DNA from: Streptomyces sp. NBC_00704
GTDB taxonomy: Bacteria > Actinomycetota > Actinomycetes > Streptomycetales > Streptomycetaceae
Direction of reading: 5' to 3'
Length of the DNA stretch: 64,000 nucleotides
Assembly (NCBI RefSeq): GCF_036226605.1
Contig: NZ_CP109002.1
Coordinates: 1-64,000, forward strand
Shown: positions 9,028 to 17,057 of the stretch, in pieces
How positions within the stretch are numbered: the first letter of the stretch is position 1
Layout: the number at the start of each line of letters is the position of its first letter
The notes under the pieces: model-generated
What the model was told of the DNA's origin: nothing
Seen by the model: only the letters and a program-made list of their open reading frames with translations
The model's database searches: none
Program-made: the position numbers and the translations under genes

Positions 9028-10271
9028 CCACAGCCACACTCGACCGTCCCGCCGTCCGCGCGGACGTCCGGGCCACCCTCGGCTCCGTCGTCACCGGCAT
9101 CGGCGTCGTCGCCCCCAACGGGCTGGGCGCCGAGGCCTGGTGGGCGGCGACCCTGCGCGGCGAGAGCGGCATCCGCCCGGTGACCCGCTTCGACGCCTCC
9201 CGCTACCCGGTGCGCATCGCCGGCGAGGTCCCCGACTTCCGCGACGACGAGCACCTGCCCAGCAGGCTGCTGACGCAGACCGACCGGGTCACCCGGCTGT
9301 CGCTCGCGGCCGCCCAGGAGGCCCTCGACGACTGCGGCACCGGGCCCGCGGCGCTGCCCGAGTACGGCGCCGGGGTGGTCACCGCGTCCTCCGCGGGCGG
9401 TTTCGAGTTCGGCCAGCGCGAGTTGCAGGCCCTGTGGTCCAAGGGCGGGCAGCACGTCAGCGCCTACCAGTCCTTCGCCTGGTTCTACGCGGTGAACACC
9501 GGTCAGATCTCCATCCGGCACGGGCTGCGCGGCTCCAGCGGGGTCGTCGTCGCCGAGCAGGCCGGCGGTCTGGACGCCGTCGCCCACGCCCGGCGCCAGA
9601 TCCGCAAGGGCGCCCGGCTGATGGTCACCGGCGGCGTCGACTCGGCGCTGTGTCCGTGGGGCTGGGCCGCCCATCTCGCCGCCGGCGACCTGAGCCCCGT
9701 GCCCGACCCGGCCCGCGCCTACCTGCCGTTCGACGCCGCGGCCCGCGGTCATGTCGTCGGCGAGGGCGGCGCCCTGTTCGTCCTGGAGAGCGAGGCCGCC
9801 GCCCGTGAGCGCGACGCCCGCGTGTACGGGGCGTTCACCGGCTACGCGGCCACCTTCGACGGCGCCGGCGCCCCGCGCCTGGCCGACGCCGCGCGGCTGG
9901 CCATGAAGGACGCCGGGGTGCGGCCCGACGAGATCGACGTCGTGTTCGCCGACGCGGCCGGCGCGCGCGCCGCGGACCGCGCCGAGGCGGAGGTCCTGGC
10001 GGCCCTGTTCGGCCCCCGGGGCGTCCCGGTCACCGCGCCGAAGTCGATGACCGGACGGCTGCTGGCGGGGGGCGCCTCCCTGGACGTCGCGGCGGCCCTG
10101 CTGTCGCTGCGCGACCAGGTGATCCCACCGACGACCGGGACCGCCGCGCCCGCCGCGGACTGCCCCGTCGACCTCGTCACCGCGCCCCGCGAGACGTCGG
10201 TGCGCCACGCCCTGGTCCTGGCCCGCGGCCGGGGCGGCTTCAACTCGGCGGCCGTTCTCAGCGCCGTCTGA
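9024..10271 (+). CDS. Type II PKS chain-length factor (ketosynthase beta)
   Basis: 415 residues. The active-site Cys is Gln179 in VVAEQAGGLDA, the diagnostic CLF replacement. It forms a heterodimer with KS-alpha, sets chain length and decarboxylates malonyl-ACP to prime chains. The ATGA overlap fits one-to-one synthesis of the two subunits. The start follows the KS-alpha stop directly, and the TVTGIGVVAPNGL-type N-terminus aligns about 20 residues in. Downstream is convergent to a TetR gene. Confidence 0.92.
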   Translation: MTTATLDRPAVRADVRATLGSVVTGIGVVAPNGLGAEAWWAATLRGESGIRPVTRFDASRYPVRIAGEVPDFRDDEHLPSRLLTQTDRVTRLSLAAAQEALDDCGTGPAALPEYGAGVVTASSAGGFEFGQRELQALWSKGGQHVSAYQSFAWFYAVNTGQISIRHGLRGSSGVVVAEQAGGLDAVAHARRQIRKGARLMVTGGVDSALCPWGWAAHLAAGDLSPVPDPARAYLPFDAAARGHVVGEGGALFVLESEAAARERDARVYGAFTGYAATFDGAGAPRLADAARLAMKDAGVRPDEIDVVFADAAGARAADRAEAEVLAALFGPRGVPVTAPKSMTGRLLAGGASLDVAAALLSLRDQVIPPTTGTAAPAADCPVDLVTAPRETSVRHALVLARGRGGFNSAAVLSAV

Positions 10272-10648
10272 CCGGGCGGACCCGCCCCCGGGCGGACCCG
10301 CTCCCCGGAGCCGCCGGGACGACATCCCCCGCGTCCCGGCGGCCCCGCCCCCGGCCGGTCGACCGTCCGGCGGGTGAAAGTTGACGGCGCGAACGGCCGG
10401 GAACGTGAGCGCACTTGACGGCAGCGTTCCTGACGGCAGCGCGCTTGACGGCAGCGTTCTTGCCGCCGCCGCACGCTTGACCACAGCGCATGAACGGGAA
10501 ACGGAAACGGAAGAGCGGGACAGTCCCCCGCTCCGCCCGGCCCCGCCCGGCCCCGTCGTGCCTTGATCCCCGCGCCACGCCCGGAGGAACGGCAGCCCCG
10601 CACCCGGTCCGCCGTCCCCCGAACCCCGCGCCCCGAGCCCCGAGCCCC
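10272..10648. repeat. Intergenic region with hairpin and imperfect TTGACGGCAGCG repeats
   Basis: Convergent gap of 377 bases. A GGGCG/CGCCC hairpin (about 10274-10287), followed by a second copy of GGGCGGACCCG, is a plausible terminator. Between about 10380 and 10462 the words TTGACGGC and TGACGGCAGCG recur about four times. These could be protein-binding repeats or a local duplication. No gene is visible. Confidence 0.4.
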
Positions 10649-11290
10649 TCAGCCCGTCCCGGAGGGGCCGGTGTTCCCGCGGCGGCCGCCGGCCGCCTCG
10701 AGGTCGTCGAGCACGGCGGGCGTGGCCAGTCGCGGCAGCAGCAGTTGCCAGAACCGGGTGACGGTGCGGCGCGAGAGCCACTGCGGGTCCCGCGCGCCCA
10801 GCACCTCGAAGCCGGTGGTCGCGGCCACCACCGAGGACGTCACCTGCTCGGGTGTGACCTCGTTGAGGACGCCCTCGCCGTCGGCGCGCTTGAGCGCCCC
10901 CTCGACCCACTCGTGCCACTGGCGGTACAGGTCACGGTCGCTGCGGTGGGCCTGCTCACGGCTCAGGTCGAAGCCGGCGCGCAGCACCACGTCCTCGCCG
11001 AGCCGGCGGGCCAGGTCGTGCGAGGTGTTCACCAGCAGTTGCAGGGCGTTGCCGACCGCGCCCTCGTGGGCCGTGACGATGTGGTCGAGCCGTCGCGACG
11101 CGGCCTCCTCCACCGCGCCGGCCACTCCTGCCTTGCTGGCGAAGTGGAAGTGGAGCGCTCCGTTGCTCACTCCGGCCAGCGAGCTGATCGCGGTGAGCGA
11201 CGCCACGTTGAAGCCGTCCCGGTCGAAGACGGTGGCTGCCGCCTCGATCAGTGCCTCGCGGGTGCGCAGCGCTCGTTCTTGTCTGACCAT
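10649..11290 (-). CDS. TetR regulator, gamma-butyrolactone receptor family (ArpA/ScbR-like)
   Basis: 213 residues. The opening VRQERALRTREALIEAAATVF and the HTH VSNGALHFHFASK are the ArpA/ScbR family pattern. Trp125 lies near the position of the conserved ligand-pocket Trp, but the surroundings differ from classical receptors, so it may be a pseudo-receptor. It follows the carboxylase beta gene by 13 bases on the same strand, and an ARE-like palindrome at 12944-12959 lies before that operon, so it may repress its own operon. Confidence 0.85.
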   Translation of the reverse strand: MVRQERALRTREALIEAAATVFDRDGFNVASLTAISSLAGVSNGALHFHFASKAGVAGAVEEAASRRLDHIVTAHEGAVGNALQLLVNTSHDLARRLGEDVVLRAGFDLSREQAHRSDRDLYRQWHEWVEGALKRADGEGVLNEVTPEQVTSSVVAATTGFEVLGARDPQWLSRRTVTRFWQLLLPRLATPAVLDDLEAAGGRRGNTGPSGTG

Positions 11291-11303
11291 TCGGGGTGCT
11301 CCG

Positions 11304-12896
11304 TTACTGCGGCGGGTTGCCGTGCTTGCGTGAGGGAAGGTCGGCCTGTTTGGTGCGCAGCATGGCCAGGGACCTGATGAGGACCTCGCGGGTCTCGGCG
11401 GGGTCGATGACGTCGTCGACCAGGCCGCGCTCGGCCGCGTAGTAGGGGTGCATCAGCTCGGACTTGTACTCCTTGACCATGCGGGCCCGCATGGCCCCGG
11501 GGTCGTCGGCCTCGGCGATCTGACGGCGGAAGATGACGTTGGCGGCGCCCTCGGCGCCCATGACGGCGATCTCGTTCGTCGGCCACGCGTAGGTGAGGTC
11601 GGCCCCGATGGACTGGCTGTCCATGACGATGTAGGCGCCTCCGTAGGCCTTGCGCAGGATCAGTGAGATCCGGGGCACGGTCGCGTTGCAGTAGGCGTAC
11701 AGCAGCTTCGCGCCGTGGCGGATGATGCCGCCGTGCTCCTGGTCGACGCCGGGGAGGAAGCCGGGTACGTCCAGAAGGGTGACGATCGGGATGTTGAAGG
11801 CGTCGCACATCTGCACGAAGCGCGCGGCCTTCTCGCTGGCCTCGATGTCGAGGACGCCGGCGAGCGTCTGGGGCTGGTTGGCGACGATGCCGACGGCCCG
11901 GCCGTCGAGGCGGGCGAGGGCGCAGATGATGTTGCGCGCCCAGCGCTCGTGGACCTCCAGGTACTCGCCGTCGTCGACGATCTCCTCGATGACCCTGGTC
12001 ATGTCGTAGGGCCGGTTGCCGTCGGCCGGGACCAGGTCCAGCAGCGTCTCGGAGCGGCGGGTCTGCGGGTCGGAGCAGGGCGTCTGGGGCGGGAACTGCC
12101 GGTTGTTCTGCGGGAGGAGGGAGAGCAGGTAGCGCACCTCCGCGATGCAGGTCTCCTCGTCGTCGTAGGCGAAGTGGCAGACGCCGGAGGTCTCGGCGTG
12201 GACGTCCGCGCCGCCCAGGCCGTTCTGGGTGATCTCCTCACCGGTGACGGCCTTGACCACGTCGGGGCCGGTGATGAACATCTGCGAGGTCTCGCGGACC
12301 ATGAAGACGAAGTCGGTCAGGGCCGGGCTGTAGGCCGCGCCGCCCGCGCACGGGCCCAGCATCACCGAGATCTGCGGGATGACCCCGGACGCCCGGGTGT
12401 TGCGCTGGAAGATGCCGCCGTACCCGGCGAGCGCGGACACGCCCTCCTGGATCCGGGCGCCCGCACCGTCGTTGAGCGAGACCAGCGGCGCCCCCGCCGC
12501 GATGGCCATGTCCATGATCTTGTGGATCTTCGTGGCATGCGCCTCGCCCAGCGCGCCGCCGAAGATGCGGAAGTCATGGGCGTACACGAACACCGTGCGC
12601 CCCTCGACCGTCCCCCACCCGGTGATGACCCCGTCGGTGTACGGCTTCCTGGCCTCCAGCCCGAACCCGCTCGCCCGGTGCCGGCGCAGCTGCTCGACCT
12701 CCTGGAAGGACCCCGCGTCCACCAGCAGCTCGATCCGCTCCCGCGCGGTCAGCTTGCCCTTGGCGTGCTGCGCCTGGGTCGCCTTCTCGCTCGGGCCGGC
12801 CAGCGCCTGCGCACGGATCCCGTGCAGCTCGGCCACGCGACCACGCGCGTCCGAAGGTTCGGCGCTCACCTCGAGAACGTCGTTGAGGACCGTCAC
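11304..12896 (-). CDS. Acyl-CoA carboxylase carboxyltransferase (beta) subunit
   Basis: 530 residues from GTG at 12896, chosen because GGAGGAGG lies just upstream; the open frame extends 36 residues further without support. Motifs TDGVITGWGTVEGR, the oxyanion loop SLNDGAGARIQEG, GPCAGGAAYSPA and the C-terminal YGGAYIVMDS are AccB/PccB hallmarks. It transfers carboxyl from biotin to acetyl-, propionyl- or larger acyl-CoA. With the epsilon gene just upstream and the KS/CLF pair nearby, it likely supplies malonyl-type extender units. No biotin-carrying alpha subunit is present; a chromosomal one is presumably shared. Confidence 0.93.
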   Translation of the reverse strand: MTVLNDVLEVSAEPSDARGRVAELHGIRAQALAGPSEKATQAQHAKGKLTARERIELLVDAGSFQEVEQLRRHRASGFGLEARKPYTDGVITGWGTVEGRTVFVYAHDFRIFGGALGEAHATKIHKIMDMAIAAGAPLVSLNDGAGARIQEGVSALAGYGGIFQRNTRASGVIPQISVMLGPCAGGAAYSPALTDFVFMVRETSQMFITGPDVVKAVTGEEITQNGLGGADVHAETSGVCHFAYDDEETCIAEVRYLLSLLPQNNRQFPPQTPCSDPQTRRSETLLDLVPADGNRPYDMTRVIEEIVDDGEYLEVHERWARNIICALARLDGRAVGIVANQPQTLAGVLDIEASEKAARFVQMCDAFNIPIVTLLDVPGFLPGVDQEHGGIIRHGAKLLYAYCNATVPRISLILRKAYGGAYIVMDSQSIGADLTYAWPTNEIAVMGAEGAANVIFRRQIAEADDPGAMRARMVKEYKSELMHPYYAAERGLVDDVIDPAETREVLIRSLAMLRTKQADLPSRKHGNPPQ

Positions 12897-12943
12897 TGTG
12901 CCTCCTCCCTCATGAGCGCGGCCGGACTGTGCCCAGATTAACA

Positions 12944-12959
12944 AACCGCATGTGCGGTT
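12944..12959. promoter_or_regulatory. ARE-like operator between the epsilon and beta carboxylase genes
   Basis: Inverted repeat AACCGCA-TG-TGCGGTT, preceded by AACA so that the left half reads ACAAACCG, matching the GBL-receptor half-site ACAWACC. It lies 48 bases before the beta-subunit start and likely controls the carboxylase-TetR operon. Confidence 0.55.
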
Positions 12960-13040
12960 CACAGGGGGCGTGAGGGCGCGCGGACATGAATCAGCCCTGG
13001 ACAAAGCGCCTGTCGGCCTGCGGCCGGGCGCACCTGCCGT

Positions 13041-13253
13041 CTATCGCCAGCAGAACGGCGAGCGCCATTGCACGCCGGCCCGCTCCGGACGGCGCCACGG
13101 CGGGACGTCGGCGAGCGGCTCCTGCCGGCGGGCCGCCTCCGCCCGCCCGGCCAGCACCGAGCACAGCACGACGGCCACCGCCGCCAGTTCGTCGTCGTCC
13201 GCCCGCCCGCGCTCGACCCGCAGCGCGAGGGGCATGACGCCCGTCCCGTCCAT
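13041..13253 (-). CDS. accE: Acyl-CoA carboxylase epsilon subunit
   Basis: 70 residues from ATG at 13253, with GGAAGGAG seven bases upstream; a longer frame to 13367 lacks a site. The pattern ALRVERGRADDDELAAVAVV, a variable middle, then WRRPERAG and a terminal Trp is the small epsilon subunit of actinobacterial acyl-CoA carboxylases. It stabilises the alpha-beta complex and raises activity. It precedes the beta gene by 145 bases, in which the ARE-like operator sits, so the two may be transcribed separately. Confidence 0.82.
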   Translation of the reverse strand: MDGTGVMPLALRVERGRADDDELAAVAVVLCSVLAGRAEAARRQEPLADVPPWRRPERAGVQWRSPFCWR

Positions 13254-13470
13254 GTCCGGCTCCTTCCGGTCCCGGCCACCGTCCGCCACCGCGCTACAGA
13301 GACGCTTCAATGCCGCTTGAGGCGCCGGAGTGAGCGGCCTGAGCGCCTGAACCACCGTCCGGGCCATGACCTGGAGAAACGCTGGAGAACCGGCGGATCG
13401 CGCGCAGCCGGGGCGCCCGTTGCGGGGTGCGCAGGCCGAGGTTCCCGCGCGGAGGCCCCGATTCCTCTGG

Positions 13471-13492
13471 AAACAAACCCGGCTGCCCTTTA
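13471..13492. promoter_or_regulatory. ARE-like half-site before the AfsA gene
   Basis: AAACAAACCCGG is a good left half of the GBL-receptor consensus; the right half is weak. It lies about 50 bases before the afsA-like start next to a T-rich stretch. Control of the GBL synthase by a receptor here is usual, so this is a plausible operator. Confidence 0.4.
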
Positions 13493-13538
13493 TTTTTTCC
13501 CCTCACAGCCCCATCACCCATCTCGTCCAGGGGGAGCG

Positions 13539-14537
13539 ATGACTGCGAGCACGTTCCGGTTCGAAGGCCCGTCGATCGAGCAGGCAGCGGTACGAGACGC
13601 CCAGTCCCCTTTCTTTTGGTCGCCCGCGCTGCTCAACGGTCAGCTGACCACGACGGTGCCCCGGGAGCTGGTGCACCGGGCGGCCGTCGCCGAGGTCATG
13701 CTGACCGGCTGGCAGCGACTGAGCGACACCCGGTTCACGATGACCGCCCAGTGGCCGCGCGGCCACAGCTTCTTCACCATGGCGAACAGGACCCACCACG
13801 ACCCGCTGATGGCCGCTGAAACGATCCGTCAGATCGGCGCCCTGCTCGCCCACGCCGAGTTCGGCGTCCCCTTCGGGCACCAGTTCCTGATGGAGGGCAT
13901 GACCCTCACGGTGCATCCCGAGGAGATCGGCGTCGGCCCGGCCCCCGCCGCCCTGGACATCGACGTCACCTGTACCGACGTCAGGAGGCGGGGCGGGCGG
14001 CTGACCGGCATGTGCTACGAGACCAGGGTGCTGCGCGAGGGCCGGCCGGCCGCGTCGGGCCGGATCTCCTTCACCGTCATCGCGCCGGCCGTGTACCGGC
14101 GGCTGCGCCCGCAGCGCGTCTTCGACCCCGGGCACCGCCCCCTCCCGCTGACGGCCCCGGTGGCGCCGTCGACCGTGGGACGCCTCTCGCCCACCGACGT
14201 GGTCCTCTCCCCCACCGGCGAGCCGGACCGCTGGCAGCTGCGCATGGACACCCGCCACCCCGTCCTCTTCGACCACCAGGTCGACCACGTCCCCGGCATG
14301 GTGCTCCTGGAGGCCGCCCGCCAGGCCGCCACCGCGGTCCTCGGCGGACCCTCGATCCTGCCGGTCGGCCTCGACTGCGAGTTCCACAAGTACGCGGAAC
14401 TGGACCTGCCCTGCCTGATCGACGCCCTGCACCTGCCCAAGGACGCCCCCGACGCCCCGGAAACCGTCCTCGTCACCGGCCACCAGGACGACCAGCCCGT
14501 CTTCACCACCACCCTGACAACCACTCCGTCCGACTGA
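13539..14537 (+). CDS. AfsA-family gamma-butyrolactone synthase
   Basis: 332 residues from ATG at 13539 after GGGGGAG. It has the two internal AfsA half-repeats: VPRELVHRAAVAEVMLTGW with HDPLMAAETIRQ, and HPVLFDHQVDHVPGMVLLE. AfsA/ScbA enzymes join a beta-keto-acyl-ACP to dihydroxyacetone phosphate, the first step of GBL (or related furan/butenolide) hormone synthesis. It lies between receptor-family genes, the normal arrangement for an autoregulated signalling unit. A second, divergent homologue is at 40300-41265. Confidence 0.92.
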   Translation: MTASTFRFEGPSIEQAAVRDAQSPFFWSPALLNGQLTTTVPRELVHRAAVAEVMLTGWQRLSDTRFTMTAQWPRGHSFFTMANRTHHDPLMAAETIRQIGALLAHAEFGVPFGHQFLMEGMTLTVHPEEIGVGPAPAALDIDVTCTDVRRRGGRLTGMCYETRVLREGRPAASGRISFTVIAPAVYRRLRPQRVFDPGHRPLPLTAPVAPSTVGRLSPTDVVLSPTGEPDRWQLRMDTRHPVLFDHQVDHVPGMVLLEAARQAATAVLGGPSILPVGLDCEFHKYAELDLPCLIDALHLPKDAPDAPETVLVTGHQDDQPVFTTTLTTTPSD

Positions 14538-14731
14538 CCCACCCACCACACCCACCCCCGGACCCGGCCGCCACCGGGTCCGGGGAAACACCCACGCCGG
14601 GCCGCCTCCCGGATCCGTCGGACCGCGTCCGGTGAACACCGAACCGCACAGCAGGCATGACGTCCCGTCAGCCCCGCCGAACGCGGCCGGCTCTGGCCGG
14701 ACCCGAGCCGGTCATGACGTGGGGAGGGCGG

Positions 14732-15340
14732 ATGGGATCGAACCACTTCTGGTCGTGGAGCCCGCGGTGGGAGGCGGCAGCCGGCCACGCTCTCGCCCAT
14801 CTGCTGGCCGCCTCCCGGGGACAGCCGGTGAAGGTCCCGGACGGTCTTGCCGCGGACCTGTTCCAGCGCGCGCTCGATGCCCTGCTGCCGCGGGACCTCC
14901 CGGAGCGGCGCGCCGCCCTCGCAGGACCGGGGCAGCCCTCCCCCGACGCGTCCGCCGACATCCTCCTCGTACCGGTCCACCCCCGGACGGGCCGGACCTG
15001 GGCGCCCGCCGGCCCGGCCGCGTCGGCACACCCGGTGCCCCTGCCGCTGGGGGTGTGGCTGTGGCTGGTCTCCCCCCGGCCGTACCTGCCGGTTCCCGCG
15101 TCCGGCCGCCTGCCCCGGGACGTGCTCCGCGACGACCCGCTCCCGCTGCTCCCCAACCACCTGTTCCGGGCCGATCCGGGAACCTTCCGGCACACCCTGG
15201 TCCGGCTGCCGGAGGTCCGCAGCCCGTGGCTGCGCACGATCCTGGAGAACGTCACGCGGAACTCCGCGGCCTGCGACCTGTTCTGGCCGTCCGCCGGTCG
15301 GCCGGCGTCGGATCAGGTGGTCATCCCGCCAGTGGGGTGA
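14732..15340 (+). CDS. Hypothetical protein
   Basis: 202 residues from ATG at 14732 (GGGGAGGG just upstream); a longer frame begins at 14657. Trp-rich start SNHFWSWSPRWEAAAGHAL, then a soluble-looking sequence with PLPLGVWLWLVSPRP and LPNHLFRADPGTFRHTLVRL. No motif or family recognised. Its end overlaps the end of the convergent NmrA-like gene by 20 bases. It follows the AfsA gene by about 190 bases and could be co-transcribed. Confidence 0.5.
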   Translation: MGSNHFWSWSPRWEAAAGHALAHLLAASRGQPVKVPDGLAADLFQRALDALLPRDLPERRAALAGPGQPSPDASADILLVPVHPRTGRTWAPAGPAASAHPVPLPLGVWLWLVSPRPYLPVPASGRLPRDVLRDDPLPLLPNHLFRADPGTFRHTLVRLPEVRSPWLRTILENVTRNSAACDLFWPSAGRPASDQVVIPPVG

Positions 15341-16211
15341 GCGCCGGCGTCGTCGTCGGCTCGTCGGCCCGGAACGCCGCGAGGTGGTCCTCGGCCCAGG
15401 TCGCGAACGGGCGGGCCGGGCGGCCGGTCACGCGGTGGACGGTGTCCTCCACACGCACCTTGGCCCCCGCCCGCTGCCGTCGCGCCGAGGCCAGCAACGC
15501 CTCGACGACGGCCGCGGGATGGCGCCTGCCCAGCAGGGCGCGGGCCCGGTCCGGGGACAGTTCCTCGAAGCGCAGGGGGCTGCCCAGCAGCCGGGCGAGC
15601 TGGGCCGTCTGCTCGACCGCGCTGATCGGCTCGGGCCCGGTCAGGGTGTGGATCCGCCCTTCGTGACCGTCCTCGGTCAGCGCGCACACCGCCGCGGCCG
15701 CCACGTCCCGCGGGTCGACGCACGCGTTGACCGACGTCCCGTACAGGGCGCGCACCACCCGCTCGGCGGCGATGGGCGGCGCCCAGGACAGGGTGTTGGA
15801 CATGAAGGCGCGCGGGCGCAGCAGCGTCCACCGCATCCCGCTGTTCACCAGCAGGTCCTCGTTGGCGCGCTGCCAGCGGGTGACGAGGTCGTCGGCGTCG
15901 GTGTCCGCGACGGCGGCCGCGGACACCTTGACCACGTGCCGCACCCCCGCCGACCGCGCGGCGCGCAGAAATCGCGCGTCGTCGTCGCCGCCCACCCGGT
16001 TGGTGAGCAGGAACGCGCGGCTCACCCCCCGAAGGGCGCGGTCCAGCGACCGCGGATCGCCGTAGTCGCCGGTCACGATCTCGGCCCGGCGGGCCGCCGC
16101 ACGCTCCACGCGCGCGGGGTCCCGGGCCAGTACCCGCACCGGGAGGCCGGCGGGGAGCCCCCGCAGCACCTCCCGTCCCGTGGTGCCGGTGGCGCCTGTC
16201 ACGAGAATCAC
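15321..16211 (-). CDS. NmrA-like NAD(P)-binding oxidoreductase
   Basis: 296 residues, GTG start with AGGAGG six bases upstream. N-terminal VTGATGTTGREV is the Rossmann GxxGxxG loop; KVSAAAVAD and TLLRPRAFMSN are typical of NmrA/atypical SDR proteins. These act as redox sensors or as NAD(P)H oxidoreductases. It is divergent from a GBL-receptor gene, and an ARE lies in the shared promoter region, so receptor control is likely. It could serve in hormone or product tailoring. Confidence 0.82.
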   Translation of the reverse strand: MILVTGATGTTGREVLRGLPAGLPVRVLARDPARVERAAARRAEIVTGDYGDPRSLDRALRGVSRAFLLTNRVGGDDDARFLRAARSAGVRHVVKVSAAAVADTDADDLVTRWQRANEDLLVNSGMRWTLLRPRAFMSNTLSWAPPIAAERVVRALYGTSVNACVDPRDVAAAAVCALTEDGHEGRIHTLTGPEPISAVEQTAQLARLLGSPLRFEELSPDRARALLGRRHPAAVVEALLASARRQRAGAKVRVEDTVHRVTGRPARPFATWAEDHLAAFRADEPTTTPALTPLAG

Positions 16212-16296
16212 CGCTGTCCTCCTGTGCTGGTACGGCACCGGAATGCGAAGCGCTTGCTGCCCGACTCTTGAGGCGGCGCGCACCACCGGTTGTAAG

Positions 16297-16318
16297 ATAC
16301 AAACTGGGCGGTTTTTTG
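16297..16318. promoter_or_regulatory. Autoregulatory element (ARE) for a GBL receptor
   Basis: The 22-bp site starts ATACAAACTGGG and continues CGGTTTTTT. It matches the published ARE consensus at nearly every defined position (three mismatches by eye). It lies between the divergent NmrA-like and receptor genes, about 70 bases before the receptor start. Best operator match in the window. Confidence 0.75.
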
Positions 16319-16388
16319 AGGAAGTCGGCCCTGAGCTCCGCTGACCGATGCTGACCGATGTGATCTCCACGAACGGGAGGACCGCCAA

Positions 16389-17057
16389 GTGGTGAAGCAG
16401 GAGCGTGCGTTCCGCACGCGCAGGACCATCCTCGAAGCGGCGGCGAAGGTCTTCGAGGAGCGCGGCTACCAGGCCGCGACCATCTCCGAGATCCTCAGCG
16501 CCGCCGGTGTGACCAAGGGCGCCCTGTACTTCCACTTCGAGTCGAAGGAACAGCTGGCCCAGGGCGTGCTCAACGAGCAGGACCAGCGGTTCGTGATCCC
16601 CGAGCGCGCCTACAAGCTCCAGGAACTGGCGGACGCGGTGCTCCTGCACGCCTACCGCCTGCAGTCCGACCCGATGGTGCGCGCGGGCGTCCGGCTGAGC
16701 ATGGACCAGCACGCGAAGGGCCTGGACCGCAGCGGCCCCTTCATGCGCTGGAGCAACGTGTGCTGCGGGCTGCTGGAGAAGGCCCAGGACCAGGGCGAGC
16801 TGCTGCCGCACATCGTGCCCTCCGTGACCGCCGACATCGTGGTGAGTACCTTCGCGGGCGTGCAGTCGATGTCCCAGATCGTCAGCGACTACCAGGACCT
16901 GGGGTTCAGAACCTCCGCGCTGCTGCACCATCTGTTCCCCGGGATCGCCGGGCCGTCCGTTCTCGCCCTGCTGGACCTCTCCGAGGCACGGGGCGAGGCG
17001 ATCTACGACGAGATCCGGCGACGTCTGGACCGGCAGCCGGCGGCCGCCGTCAGCTGA
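16389..17057 (+). CDS. Gamma-butyrolactone receptor (ArpA/ScbR family TetR)
   Basis: 222 residues; GTG at 16389 with GGGAGG eight bases upstream. VKQERAFRTRRTILEAA and the HTH VTKGALYFHFESK are nearly canonical for ScbR/ArpA. Trp121 in FMRWSNVCC corresponds to the conserved ligand-contact Trp, so this is the best candidate for a true hormone receptor here. An ARE precedes it. A direct repeat CTGACCGATG x2 (16341-16360) lies in its leader. It would repress until the hormone made by the AfsA protein binds. Its end overlaps the convergent hydroxylase gene by eight bases. Confidence 0.93.
   Translation: MVKQERAFRTRRTILEAAAKVFEERGYQAATISEILSAAGVTKGALYFHFESKEQLAQGVLNEQDQRFVIPERAYKLQELADAVLLHAYRLQSDPMVRAGVRLSMDQHAKGLDRSGPFMRWSNVCCGLLEKAQDQGELLPHIVPSVTADIVVSTFAGVQSMSQIVSDYQDLGFRTSALLHHLFPGIAGPSVLALLDLSEARGEAIYDEIRRRLDRQPAAAVS

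Noticed and set aside
12897..13004. Upstream extension of the carboxylase beta gene
   Set aside because: The extra 36 residues run through the ARE-like palindrome and lack a ribosome site, whereas GTG at 12896 has a strong one.
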